Shown one piece after another: positions 1 to 5,990 of a DNA stretch of 5,990 nt. The notes below the pieces were generated by a model. It saw nothing but the letters and a program-made list of their open reading frames with translations, was not told the DNA's origin and ran no database searches. A program made the translations under genes and the position numbers. The DNA lies in contig JAQBNV010000577.1 of assembly GCA_028288395.1 (NCBI GenBank), positions 1 to 5,990 on the forward strand, in the 5' to 3' direction. Source of the stretch: Adhaeribacter sp. (GTDB lineage: Bacteria > Bacteroidota > Bacteroidia > Cytophagales > Hymenobacteraceae). The first letter of the stretch is position 1; each line of letters starts with the position of its first letter.

Positions 1-2
1 GT

Positions 3-65
3 GGGAAGAACGGTTCGACCATTGATAGCTTTAGTTTATTCCTGGATTTACTTAAAATGAAATAA
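3..65 (+). CDS. Possible C-terminal tail of an unidentified + strand gene (partial)
   Basis: The reading frame beginning at base 3 is open from the window edge and ends at TAA 63-65. It would give about 20 C-terminal residues ending SLFLDLLKMK. The amphipathic, lysine-ending peptide looks like a normal protein tail, and its stop falls exactly at the left end of the inverted repeat that follows. That would make this gene convergent with rnhB and sharing its terminator. The evidence is weak: about 20 open codons are expected by chance fairly often, and frame 1 is also open to a TGA at 58-60. No family can be named from so short a piece. Confidence 0.3.
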   Translation, partial: GKNGSTIDSFSLFLDLLKMK

Positions 66-136
66 GCCTATCTGTTCTATTAATGAAAAAGCCTGCTGAA
101 AAGCAGGCTTTTTCATTAATAGAACAGATAGGCTTA
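63..136. terminator. Perfect 35-bp inverted repeat with bidirectional terminator core
   Basis: Bases 63-97 are the exact reverse complement of 102-136, with loop GAAA at 98-101. The centre (86-113) is a classic bidirectional intrinsic terminator: an A tract, the 7-bp stem GCCTGCT/AGCAGGC, and a T tract on each strand. It lies 20 nt past the rnhB stop on the - strand, and 20 nt past a possible + strand stop at 63-65. The unusual part is that perfect complementarity continues another 23 bp outside the A/T tracts on each side. It ends exactly at the rnhB stop codon (TTA at 134-136 on the + strand) and at the mirror TAA at 63-65. A terminator role for the core is well supported by sequence. The reason for the outer arms is unknown. 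Confidence 0.85.
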
Positions 137-769
137 GACAACCATTGCGGCCGAAACAGGTAAGTTCTCCGAGCTTAGCGGTAATGCTTCGGCAGGCAGT
201 AACCGGAAAGTTAAGCGGTGGTAAGGCGACGTGCCGTGCACCCGGATGGCAGCCCGGTGTTTGGTGGTCGGATACCCGGCATTGTGCTCCCAGCCAAAGT
301 GCGGATAATCCTGGCCCAGCACCGTCATCAAATCATCGCGGTATGTTTTAGCCAGTACAGATGCCGCTGCAATGGAAAAATATTTCCCGTCTCCTTTTAC
401 AATACAGGTGTGCGTAATGGCGGGGTAAGATGTAAACCGGTTGCCGTCTACAATTAAATATTCCGGTGCTACGGCCAACTGCGCTACCGCCTGGTGCATG
501 GCCCGGAAGGACGCATTTAAAATATTAATCTCGTCGATTTCGGTGTGCGACACCTCGCCTACCGCCCAGGTAACTGCTTCTTTACAAATTTCAAAGCGTA
601 ATATTTCGCGTTGCGACCGGCTTAGCTGCTTAGAGTCGGTCAGGAGCGGGTGGTAGTAATCGGGGGGCAAAATAACGGCTGCCGCCACCACCGGCCCGGC
701 CAGGCAACCCCGGCCGGCTTCGTCTAAACCAGCTTCTAATAATTTACCGCTATAGTTCGCTTTTAACAT
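134..769 (-). CDS. rnhB: Ribonuclease HII
   Basis: Ribonuclease HII cleaves the RNA strand of RNA-DNA hybrids. It starts ribonucleotide excision repair by cutting 5' of single ribonucleotides in duplex DNA, in the cytoplasm, and needs Mg2+ or Mn2+. From the chosen start the protein is 211 aa, close to the usual ~200. The family signature [14 protein letters not shown] gives catalytic Asp16 and Glu17. The third acid is Asp108 in LIVDGNR, and the fourth is Asp145 in [11 protein letters not shown]. The conserved [15 protein letters not shown] segment near the C-terminus, which contacts substrate, is present. The frame stays open upstream to an ATG at 835, adding 22 residues ([12 protein letters not shown]...) that lie outside the family domain. 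I prefer ATG 769 because it puts the DEAGRG motif at the usual distance, and an A-rich leader precedes it. The gene is divergent from the acetate cluster, with a terminator directly after its stop. Confidence 0.95.
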   Translation of the reverse strand: MLKANYSGKLLEAGLDEAGRGCLAGPVVAAAVILPPDYYHPLLTDSKQLSRSQREILRFEICKEAVTWAVGEVSHTEIDEINILNASFRAMHQAVAQLAVAPEYLIVDGNRFTSYPAITHTCIVKGDGKYFSIAAASVLAKTYRDDLMTVLGQDYPHFGWEHNAGYPTTKHRAAIRVHGTSPYHRLTFRLLPAEALPLSSENLPVSAAMVV

Positions 770-1001
770 TGTTTTTAATAATTTAGAGACCCAGAAGAGC
801 TGGTTAAGCGTTACATAAAATTTAAACATTCTCAAAAGAGAAAAAATTCGGCTTGTACAGCGTTCCTTCTGATGTAAATCCGATTCTAATTTATCATATT
901 TAGGGCGGCTATTAAAAAATTGCCGGAAATTTTTTTTGCCGGGCAGGCCACCGCTGCTTTATACCGGATATTTATAAGCTAATTATTAAAATAATAACCA
1001 C
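770..1001. promoter_or_regulatory. Divergent intergenic region between rnhB and the acetate cluster
   Basis: This 232-bp gap must hold the start signals for rnhB (leftward) and probably for the DUF485-actP-acs cluster (rightward). I see no convincing match to the Bacteroidota -33 TTG / -7 TAnnTTTG promoter on either strand, so no promoter is placed. Two local structures stand out. One is an 8-bp A/T inverted repeat, AAAAAATT (914-921) and AATTTTTT (928-935), around GCCGGA. The other is a direct repeat of TTGCCGG at 920-926 and 936-942. Either could be an operator or simply low-complexity sequence. The 30 bases before ATG 1002 are strongly A/T-rich with no clear Shine-Dalgarno sequence, as is common in this phylum. 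Confidence 0.35.
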
Positions 1002-1316
1002 ATGCCGACCTCTCCTGATTCTTCCCAGAAAATAATAGATAGTCCTGAATTTAAAAAGCTGGTTAGCAAACGATGGCTGGTATCCCTGGTGCTTACCATA
1101 ACCATGCTGGTAGTTTATATTGGTTTTTTGCTGGTGGTAGCTTTTAGAAGAGAATCCCTGGCAGCCAAGATTAGTTCGAACCTGACCTGGGCCATACCCA
1201 TCGGGCTGGGTATTATTCTTTTTGCCTGGATTCTGACGGGTATTTACGTTTTTTGGGCAAATAACCACTACGACGAAGCCGTACAGGATTTAAAAAACAA
1301 AGTACTTAACGCCTAA
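1002..1316 (+). CDS. DUF485 (YjcH-like) small inner-membrane protein
   Basis: This 104-aa protein has two predicted membrane helices, at about residues 26-48 and 62-85, joined by a short basic loop (FRRESLAAK). The hydrophilic N-terminus carries [12 protein letters not shown] and the C-terminus [15 protein letters not shown]. This pattern (FxxLxxxR before helix 1, YVxxAN plus an acidic residue after helix 2) and the length fit the DUF485 family, whose E. coli member is yjcH. Family members are typically encoded beside ActP-type symporters and are thought to support them, but the biochemical role is not settled. Here the stop codon is only 10 nt from the actP start, which strongly suggests co-transcription and a partner role. 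It is probably the first gene of the acetate cluster. The family call rests on remembered motifs plus context. Confidence 0.88.
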   Translation: MPTSPDSSQKIIDSPEFKKLVSKRWLVSLVLTITMLVVYIGFLLVVAFRRESLAAKISSNLTWAIPIGLGIILFAWILTGIYVFWANNHYDEAVQDLKNKVLNA

Positions 1317-1326
1317 TATTTTATAT

Positions 1327-2907
1327 ATGCCCCACCACACCCTGCTGTTACAAGCAGCTACTACGCCGGCTACTTCTACGCTCGGCACCGCTAATCCTAT
1401 TTCTATTTTAATGTTTTTCCTGTTTGTGGCCGTTACCATGTATATAACCTACTGGGCCGCAAAAAAAACCAAAACCGGCTCCGAGTTTTACGCGGCCGGC
1501 CGCAATATTTCGGGTTTTCAAAACGGATTAGCCCTGGCCGGCGATTATATGAGTGCGGCCTCTTTCCTGGGTATAGCGGGGATGGTGGCTACGAAAGGGT
1601 ACGATGGCCTGATTTATTCCATTGGCTTTCTGGTGGGCTGGCCCCTTATTATGTTTTTAATTGCCGAACCCCTGCGTAACTTAGGTAAATATACCTTTGC
1701 CGATGTAGTCGCTTACCGACTGAAACAACGGCCCATCCGGATTGTATCCTCGGTAGGATCGTTGCTCACCATTTCGTTTTACCTGATTGCCCAGATGGTA
1801 GGTGCCGGTGGCTTAATTCAAACGCTTTTTGGCTTGCCCTACGAAGTGGCAGTGGTGGTGGTCGGTTGCGTTATGACGGCATACGTGTTGTTTGGCGGGA
1901 TGCTTGCCACTACCTGGGTACAAATCATTAAAGCGGTTTTGTTACTCAGCGGCGCCACCGTACTTGTAATTTTATCGCTTTCCAAATTTGGGTTTAACCC
2001 GCTTACCTTATTTAGTTCAGTAACCGAGCAATACGGCGATGCCATGCTCGCCCCCGGCGGATTTATCAGTAACCCCTGGGATGCTTTGTCGCTGGGCCTG
2101 GCCCTAATGCTGGGTACAGCTGGCCTACCGCACATTTTAATGCGCTTTTATACAGTACCCGATGCCAAAGCTGCCCGCAAATCGGTTTTTGTAGCCACGG
2201 GTTTCATCGGCTATTTTTACCTGCTCACGTTTTTGATTGGTTTCGCGGCCATGGCTCTGGTGGGTAAACCGGTAATTGAAGGCATCGACAAAGGCGGTAA
2301 TATGGCAGCACTCCTGCTGGCGGAGCAAACCGGTGGTACGGCTTTCCTGGGCTTTATCGCCGCGGTGGCTTTTGCTACCATTCTGGCGGTTGTAGCCGGT
2401 TTAACGCTTTCGGGAGCCTCCAGTATTTCGCACGATCTGTACGTTCACGTAATTAAAAAAGGCGTTTCGGACGAGAAAGGAGAAATGAAAGTAGCCAAAA
2501 GAGCTACCCTGGCGTTGGGCTTACTTTCTATTTTGCTGGGTCTGGTTTTTAAAGGTCAGAATGTTGCTTTTATGGTAGGACTGGCTTTTTCCATTGCCGC
2601 CAGCGCTAATTTCCCGGCCCTGCTCATGTCTATTATCTGGAAACGGTTTACTACCCGGGGAGCGGTTTGGAGCATTTTAACGGGCGCTATCCTTTCTTTG
2701 GTGCTGATTGTGCTCAGCCCAACCATCTGGGTAGATATTTTACACAACGAAGAAGCTATTTTCCCGCTGAAGAACCCGGCGCTGGTGTCTATGACTTCTG
2801 CCTTTCTGGTAGGTATTGTGGTTTCCTTACTCCAGCCCGAACCATCCGCTGCTTTGAAATTTGAAAGCGAAAAGCTACGCACCTATTTGGGTATCGGGGC
2901 CGAATAA
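1327..2907 (+). CDS. actP: Acetate/cation symporter, sodium:solute symporter family (ActP-like)
   Basis: This 526-aa polytopic inner-membrane protein belongs to the SSS family and probably takes up acetate, and perhaps other short monocarboxylates, with Na+. Visible family features are the early segment [21 protein letters not shown] (residues 54-74) followed by [11 protein letters not shown]. The ActP-typical signature [15 protein letters not shown] lies at 263-277. A later helix contains [14 protein letters not shown] (359-372), whose serines correspond to the region that binds Na+ in this fold. Hydrophobic stretches run from about residue 23 to 503, consistent with about 13 helices, and the tail is hydrophilic. 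The length is slightly below that of E. coli ActP (about 549 aa), and the chosen ATG leaves a short Ala/Thr-rich N-terminus before helix 1. It starts 10 nt after the DUF485 gene and lies 46 nt before acs, so uptake and activation are encoded together. The subfamily call is firm; the exact substrate is inferred from that and from acs. Confidence 0.93.
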   Translation: MPHHTLLLQAATTPATSTLGTANPISILMFFLFVAVTMYITYWAAKKTKTGSEFYAAGRNISGFQNGLALAGDYMSAASFLGIAGMVATKGYDGLIYSIGFLVGWPLIMFLIAEPLRNLGKYTFADVVAYRLKQRPIRIVSSVGSLLTISFYLIAQMVGAGGLIQTLFGLPYEVAVVVVGCVMTAYVLFGGMLATTWVQIIKAVLLLSGATVLVILSLSKFGFNPLTLFSSVTEQYGDAMLAPGGFISNPWDALSLGLALMLGTAGLPHILMRFYTVPDAKAARKSVFVATGFIGYFYLLTFLIGFAAMALVGKPVIEGIDKGGNMAALLLAEQTGGTAFLGFIAAVAFATILAVVAGLTLSGASSISHDLYVHVIKKGVSDEKGEMKVAKRATLALGLLSILLGLVFKGQNVAFMVGLAFSIAASANFPALLMSIIWKRFTTRGAVWSILTGAILSLVLIVLSPTIWVDILHNEEAIFPLKNPALVSMTSAFLVGIVVSLLQPEPSAALKFESEKLRTYLGIGAE

Positions 2908-2953
2908 TTATTCAGATTAAAATAAACTATAAAGATTAAGATACAAATCACCC

Positions 2954-4852
2954 ATGAGTTACACCATCAAATCTTTTGACGAATACCAGCAGGCGTATCA
3001 TGAAAGTGTGCAGAACCCGGAAGGTTTCTGGGCTAATATTGCCGAACAATTTACCTGGCAGCAAAAATGGGACAAGGTACTGGATTGGAATTTTGAAGAA
3101 CCAAATGTTAAATGGTTTATCAACGGAAAACTTAATATTACCGAAAACTGCCTCGACCGCCACTTAAAGACCCGGGGAAATAAACTGGCCCTTATCTGGG
3201 AGCCCAACGATCCCAAGGAACGTTACGTGCGTTTTACGTACCGCGAGCTCCACGAAAAGGTTTGCCTGATGGCCAATGTGCTGAAAAAAAATGGCGTAAA
3301 AAAAGGCGATCGGGTTTGTATTTACATGCCCATGATTCCGGAACTGGCCGTTAGTGTGCTGGCTTGTGCCCGGGTAGGAGCTATTCACTCGGTCATTTTT
3401 GCCGGTTTCTCCGCCAACGCCATGGCCGACCGCATAAACGATGCGCAAGCCAAGGTCGTGCTTACTTCCGATGGTTTAAACCGCGGCGCGAAACAAATTC
3501 CGGTTAAAAGAGTGGTAGACGAAGCCATTGCCGATTGCCCCTGTGTGGAAAAAGTAATTGTGGTAGAACGTACGGGCTGGGCGGTAAAAATGGAACCGGG
3601 CCGTGATGTGTGGCTGCACGAAGAGTTACTGCAAGTAGATAAAGAATGTCCGGCCGAAATAATGGATGCTGAAGATCCGCTCTTTATCCTGTATACGTCC
3701 GGCTCTACCGGCAAGCCCAAAGGAGTGGTGCATACCTGCGGCGGCTACATGGTGTATACCGATTATACTTTCCGGAACGTATTTCAGTACGAAGAAAGCG
3801 ATGTGTACTGGTGCACCGCCGATATTGGCTGGGTTACCGGCCATTCCTATTTACTTTACGGTCCGCTGTTGTCCGGGGCTACTACGCTCATGTTCGAAGG
3901 GATTCCTACCTTTCCGGATGCCGGCCGATTCTGGCAGGTCATCGACAAACACGGCGTTAATATTTTTTATACGGCCCCTACGGCTATCCGCTCGCTGATG
4001 GCGGCCGGCCTCGACCACGTTTTATCCTATAGCCTCGATTCTTTAAAAGTACTGGGGTCGGTGGGCGAACCAATTAATGAAGAAGCTTGGCATTGGTACC
4101 ATATCCACGTGGGCAAAGAGCGCTGTCCGGTAGTAGATACCTGGTGGCAAACCGAAACCGGCGGTATCATGATTTCGGCACTGGCCAATGTAAGTCCGCT
4201 GAAGCCCAGCTTTGCCGGTTATCCGTTGCCGGGCATTCAGCCCATTCTGGTAGACCAAAGCGGCGCAGAAATCATTGATAACGAAGTGGAAGGTTATCTG
4301 TGCATGAAGTTTCCGTGGCCAGGCATGCTCCGGACCACTTACGGCGACCACGAACGGTGCCGCCTGAGCTACTTCGCCACCTACAAGGGTTTATATTTTA
4401 CCGGTGATGGTGCCCGGCGCGATGCTCAGGGCATGTACCGGATCATTGGCCGCGTAGACGATGTTATTAACGTTTCGGGACACCGTTTTGGGACTGCCGA
4501 AATCGAAAATGCCATTAACCAGAACAAGCACGTAGTAGAAAGTGCCGTAGTAGGCTATCCGCACGACATTAAAGGCCAAGGCATTTATGCTTTTGTAATC
4601 TGCTCCCACGACGAAGCTGACAATGAGCAATACCTGAAAGACGAAATTATTGAAAGTGTAGTAGCTGAAATTGGTAAAATTGCTAAACCGGATAAAATTC
4701 AGATTGTGAATGGCTTACCCAAAACCCGGTCGGGAAAAATCATGCGCCGGATTCTCCGCAAAATAGCCGAAGGCGAAACGTCTAATCTCGGAGATACCTC
4801 TACCCTGCTGGATCCCGGCGTAGTAGACGAAATTATTAGCGGAGCTTTTTAG
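2954..4852 (+). CDS. acs: Acetyl-CoA synthetase, AMP-forming
   Basis: Acs makes acetyl-CoA from acetate, ATP and CoA through an acetyl-AMP intermediate, the high-affinity route for acetate use in the cytoplasm. The 632-aa protein matches full-length bacterial Acs (about 650 aa) and starts with the family's N-terminal region (FDEYQQAYHES...). The ATP-binding loop YTSGSTGKPKGVVH is at 247-260. The motif DTWWQTETGG at 395-404 includes the Trp (W398) that limits the acyl pocket to acetate in characterised enzymes. YFTGDGARRD at 481-490 carries the ribose-binding Asp485. The hinge and CoA region IIGRVDDVINVSGHR spans 497-511. The C-terminal PKTRSGKIMRR holds the catalytic Lys595, which is inactivated by acetylation in well-studied homologues. 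No acetyltransferase or deacetylase gene is adjacent. The start at 2954 is supported by the N-terminal homology; no clear Shine-Dalgarno sequence precedes it. It follows actP by 46 nt and is probably the last gene of the unit. No active-site residue appears missing. Confidence 0.98.
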   Translation: MSYTIKSFDEYQQAYHESVQNPEGFWANIAEQFTWQQKWDKVLDWNFEEPNVKWFINGKLNITENCLDRHLKTRGNKLALIWEPNDPKERYVRFTYRELHEKVCLMANVLKKNGVKKGDRVCIYMPMIPELAVSVLACARVGAIHSVIFAGFSANAMADRINDAQAKVVLTSDGLNRGAKQIPVKRVVDEAIADCPCVEKVIVVERTGWAVKMEPGRDVWLHEELLQVDKECPAEIMDAEDPLFILYTSGSTGKPKGVVHTCGGYMVYTDYTFRNVFQYEESDVYWCTADIGWVTGHSYLLYGPLLSGATTLMFEGIPTFPDAGRFWQVIDKHGVNIFYTAPTAIRSLMAAGLDHVLSYSLDSLKVLGSVGEPINEEAWHWYHIHVGKERCPVVDTWWQTETGGIMISALANVSPLKPSFAGYPLPGIQPILVDQSGAEIIDNEVEGYLCMKFPWPGMLRTTYGDHERCRLSYFATYKGLYFTGDGARRDAQGMYRIIGRVDDVINVSGHRFGTAEIENAINQNKHVVESAVVGYPHDIKGQGIYAFVICSHDEADNEQYLKDEIIESVVAEIGKIAKPDKIQIVNGLPKTRSGKIMRRILRKIAEGETSNLGDTSTLLDPGVVDEIISGAF

Positions 4853-4968
4853 AAAGGTAAAAGATATACGAAACAAAAGGACGTTAATAGCGGTCTATTG
4901 TTTTACCCCAAGTTGTTATACCATTTCACATTTACTATCTTCCGTAAAGCTGACCTAAAAAGTGAAGC

Positions 4969-5000
4969 AAACCCGGTAGGTTTCAAAACCTACCGGGTTT
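4969..5000. terminator. 15-bp perfect inverted repeat, probable bidirectional terminator
   Basis: Bases 4969-4983 (AAACCCGGTAGGTTT) pair perfectly with 4986-5000 around a 2-base centre (CA). Sterically the real loop would be larger. It sits 116 nt past the acs stop and 46 nt past the stop of the convergent lipoprotein gene, a natural place for a shared terminator. The GC-rich stem CCCGGTAGG is flanked by A and T runs on both strands, but the runs are only three bases long, so termination may be inefficient. It could also be one copy of a dispersed palindromic intergenic repeat, which a genome-wide search would show. Confidence 0.7.
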
Positions 5001-5046
5001 AAGTTACCTGCAGTATGGCACCTTGTTCATGCGTTTTGGTATTATT

Positions 5047-5745
5047 TCAGCCAAATGCCCCGGCAAAAGCCAAAACATATAAAATAAAGGCCAGAATAGC
5101 CACCAGAATGAGGCCTGATATTATCATTCCTGCTTTGGCCACCCCTTTACCACCGTACTGGTCAGGTGCCTTTTTAATTTCGGATAGCCCTTTTTTACTT
5201 GTAAAATATCCTGCGATAAATAACCCAAAGGCTAATAGTAAAAGAAGAGCCGCACCACCCGAAAGCAAAGCTATTAAAGCTAAAACCCATCCACCTATAC
5301 CTAATATCAACCCTAGGTTGGCAAGTTTATGAGTTGGTTTACCCTCCTCTGTAGCTGCTGAATATTTCTTCTTTAATATTTCAGGTCTTTTATTTATTTC
5401 AGGGCCTAATTTTTCTTGCCTATTATTTTTCTGAGATGCTTCCGAAACTATAAAAGATTTATTATCAACATCTGCCATTCTTTTTATAATGGATGAGGCC
5501 AAGTTTGAGCTCGTGGGTTGGGTTGACGCCATAAAAGAGAAGGCAACTGATTCTTCCCTCCTTAAAGTATTCTTCTCAGCTATCGAAACAGGTGCATCAT
5601 TTATTGGGACTTGCTCCCGCAGCTTCTTTTCAAAGCTTCCAAAGCTGCCCGTTCCTTTATTCAAATAAAAGCTCTGTTTAGGCGAACAGGCGAAACCAAA
5701 AAAAAGCGAGTAAATTAAAATAGCCCGGGTAAAAGTCTGCTTCAT
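5047..5745 (-). CDS. Predicted lipoprotein with C-terminal DUF4190-like membrane domain, function unknown
   Basis: This 232-aa protein has a short basic N-terminus, a hydrophobic stretch (residues 8-19), and Cys20 in the context FGFACSPKQ. This resembles a Bacteroidota lipoprotein signal, although position -3 is Gly rather than the usual Leu. Residues 21-140 are hydrophilic, rich in Ser, Lys, Glu and Asn, with no domain I recognise. The C-terminal 90 residues are very hydrophobic: helices at about 141-161 and 163-182, a basic linker (TSKKGLSEIKKAPDQYGGKG), then a helix at 205-228. The arrangement of LxLGI helix, GLSEIKK, GKGVAKAGMIISG and final helix resembles the DUF4190 family, whose function is not known. 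The gene stands alone, convergent with acs, with AT-rich sequence upstream. Its more A/T-rich codons contrast with the neighbouring metabolic genes, suggesting a less conserved or lineage-specific gene. That it is a real gene is likely; no function can be assigned. Confidence 0.8.
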   Translation of the reverse strand: MKQTFTRAILIYSLFFGFACSPKQSFYLNKGTGSFGSFEKKLREQVPINDAPVSIAEKNTLRREESVAFSFMASTQPTSSNLASSIIKRMADVDNKSFIVSEASQKNNRQEKLGPEINKRPEILKKKYSAATEEGKPTHKLANLGLILGIGGWVLALIALLSGGAALLLLLAFGLFIAGYFTSKKGLSEIKKAPDQYGGKGVAKAGMIISGLILVAILAFILYVLAFAGAFG

Positions 5746-5990
5746 ATTATTGGCCGTAAAGGATTTTTACTGGGAGTAAGTTGATTTATAAAATTTATTA
5801 TCTAAAACGAGCTTGTATAGTTCTATTAATTATAAATAAAGTATAATAAATAATTTTTACTTTAACAATAATTTTATTCAAAAAGCTTGAATTAATGTTA
5901 GATGCTGAAAATTTAAAAACAAACAAGCGAATGCTCTCCCAAAATAATTATTAGAATAATACCGGATTGCAAATCCGGGGCTCTATGGGA
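5746..5990. other. AT-rich gene-free region upstream of the lipoprotein gene
   Basis: This 245-bp stretch has no credible reading frame on either strand and is markedly A/T-rich, especially 5785-5930. It should hold the promoter for the - strand lipoprotein gene. On that strand TAAATTTT (5797 down to 5790) resembles the -7 element TAnnTTTG, 7 of 8 positions if the n positions are counted, and lies about 45 nt from the start codon. There is no TTG at the expected -33 spacing, so the promoter is only a candidate. Nothing else is identified except the hairpin at the right end. Confidence 0.4.
5962..5978. repeat. Short GC-rich hairpin at the window edge
   Basis: CCGGATT (5962-5968) pairs with AATCCGG (5972-5978) around GCA. 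An outer pair, TCCCA (5937-5941) and TGGGA (5986-5990), encloses it and the AT-rich sequence between. It could be a terminator for a gene beyond the window or part of a dispersed intergenic palindrome. The edge prevents a decision. The core resembles a tRNA-Cys anticodon arm, but the rest of a tRNA is absent. Confidence 0.4.

Noticed and set aside
1..60. Alternative + strand tail in frame 1 ending at TGA 58-60
   Set aside because: Its length is within chance. The frame ending at TAA 63-65 is preferred because the peptide looks more protein-like and the stop coincides with the palindrome end; neither is firm.
770..835. N-terminal extension of ribonuclease HII from ATG 835
   Set aside because: The 22 extra residues lie outside the family domain, and the internal ATG at 769 gives normal length and motif spacing. 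The extension is probably just open leader sequence.
3164..3998. Long overlapping open frames on both strands inside acs
   Set aside because: They are shadows of the acs coding frame, which carries all expected family motifs without interruption.
4871..4903. Weak hairpin just after acs (AATAG/CTATT, with AAACAA/TTGTTT outside) as a terminator
   Set aside because: The stem is short, A/T-rich and interrupted; the 4969-5000 repeat is a much better terminator candidate.
5015..5332. + strand open frame opposite the lipoprotein gene
   Set aside because: It is the antisense of the hydrophobic C-terminal domain, and its sequence has no recognisable protein features. The - strand frame has a signal peptide and coherent helices.
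5940..5990. tRNA-Cys, because the core reads like an anticodon arm with GCA
   Set aside because: The sequence before it is A/T-rich and cannot form a D arm, and no T loop or acceptor stem is visible before the window ends.

Overview
The window looks like ordinary chromosome from a Bacteroidota bacterium, probably Cytophagales / Hymenobacteraceae-like. This placement is inferred from the style of the proteins, the A/T-rich leaders without clear Shine-Dalgarno sequences, the lipoprotein type, and the moderate GC content of the genes with AT-rich spacers. No sequence search was possible. All intact genes are chromosomal in character. I see no insertion sequence, phage gene, CRISPR array, rRNA or credible tRNA.

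Layout from left to right: (1) Bases 1-65 may hold the last codons of a + strand gene ending at a TAA. (2) Bases 63-136 are a perfect 35-bp inverted repeat with a 4-nt loop, running exactly from that TAA to the stop codon of the convergent gene. Its centre looks like a bidirectional intrinsic terminator. (3) rnhB (ribonuclease HII) lies on the - strand, best started at 769. (4) A 232-bp divergent intergenic region carries the upstream signals for rnhB and for the next genes. (5) A + strand cluster follows: a small DUF485 (YjcH-like) membrane protein, an ActP-type acetate/cation symporter and acetyl-CoA synthetase (acs). (6) A 15-bp perfect inverted repeat at 4969-5000 lies between acs and the convergent gene. 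(7) On the - strand is a predicted lipoprotein with a C-terminal DUF4190-like hydrophobic domain, function unknown. (8) The last 245 bases are AT-rich, contain no gene, and end in a short hairpin.

The central three genes form a coherent acetate-scavenging unit. The symporter brings acetate into the cell, the DUF485 protein is its usual small membrane partner, and Acs activates acetate to acetyl-CoA through acetyl-AMP. Enterobacteria keep the same three genes in the order acs-yjcH-actP; here acs is last. RNase HII and the lipoprotein have no evident link to acetate use.

I found no convincing novel multi-gene system. The most notable items are the stop-to-stop palindrome at 63-136 and the odd architecture of the lipoprotein at 5047-5745.
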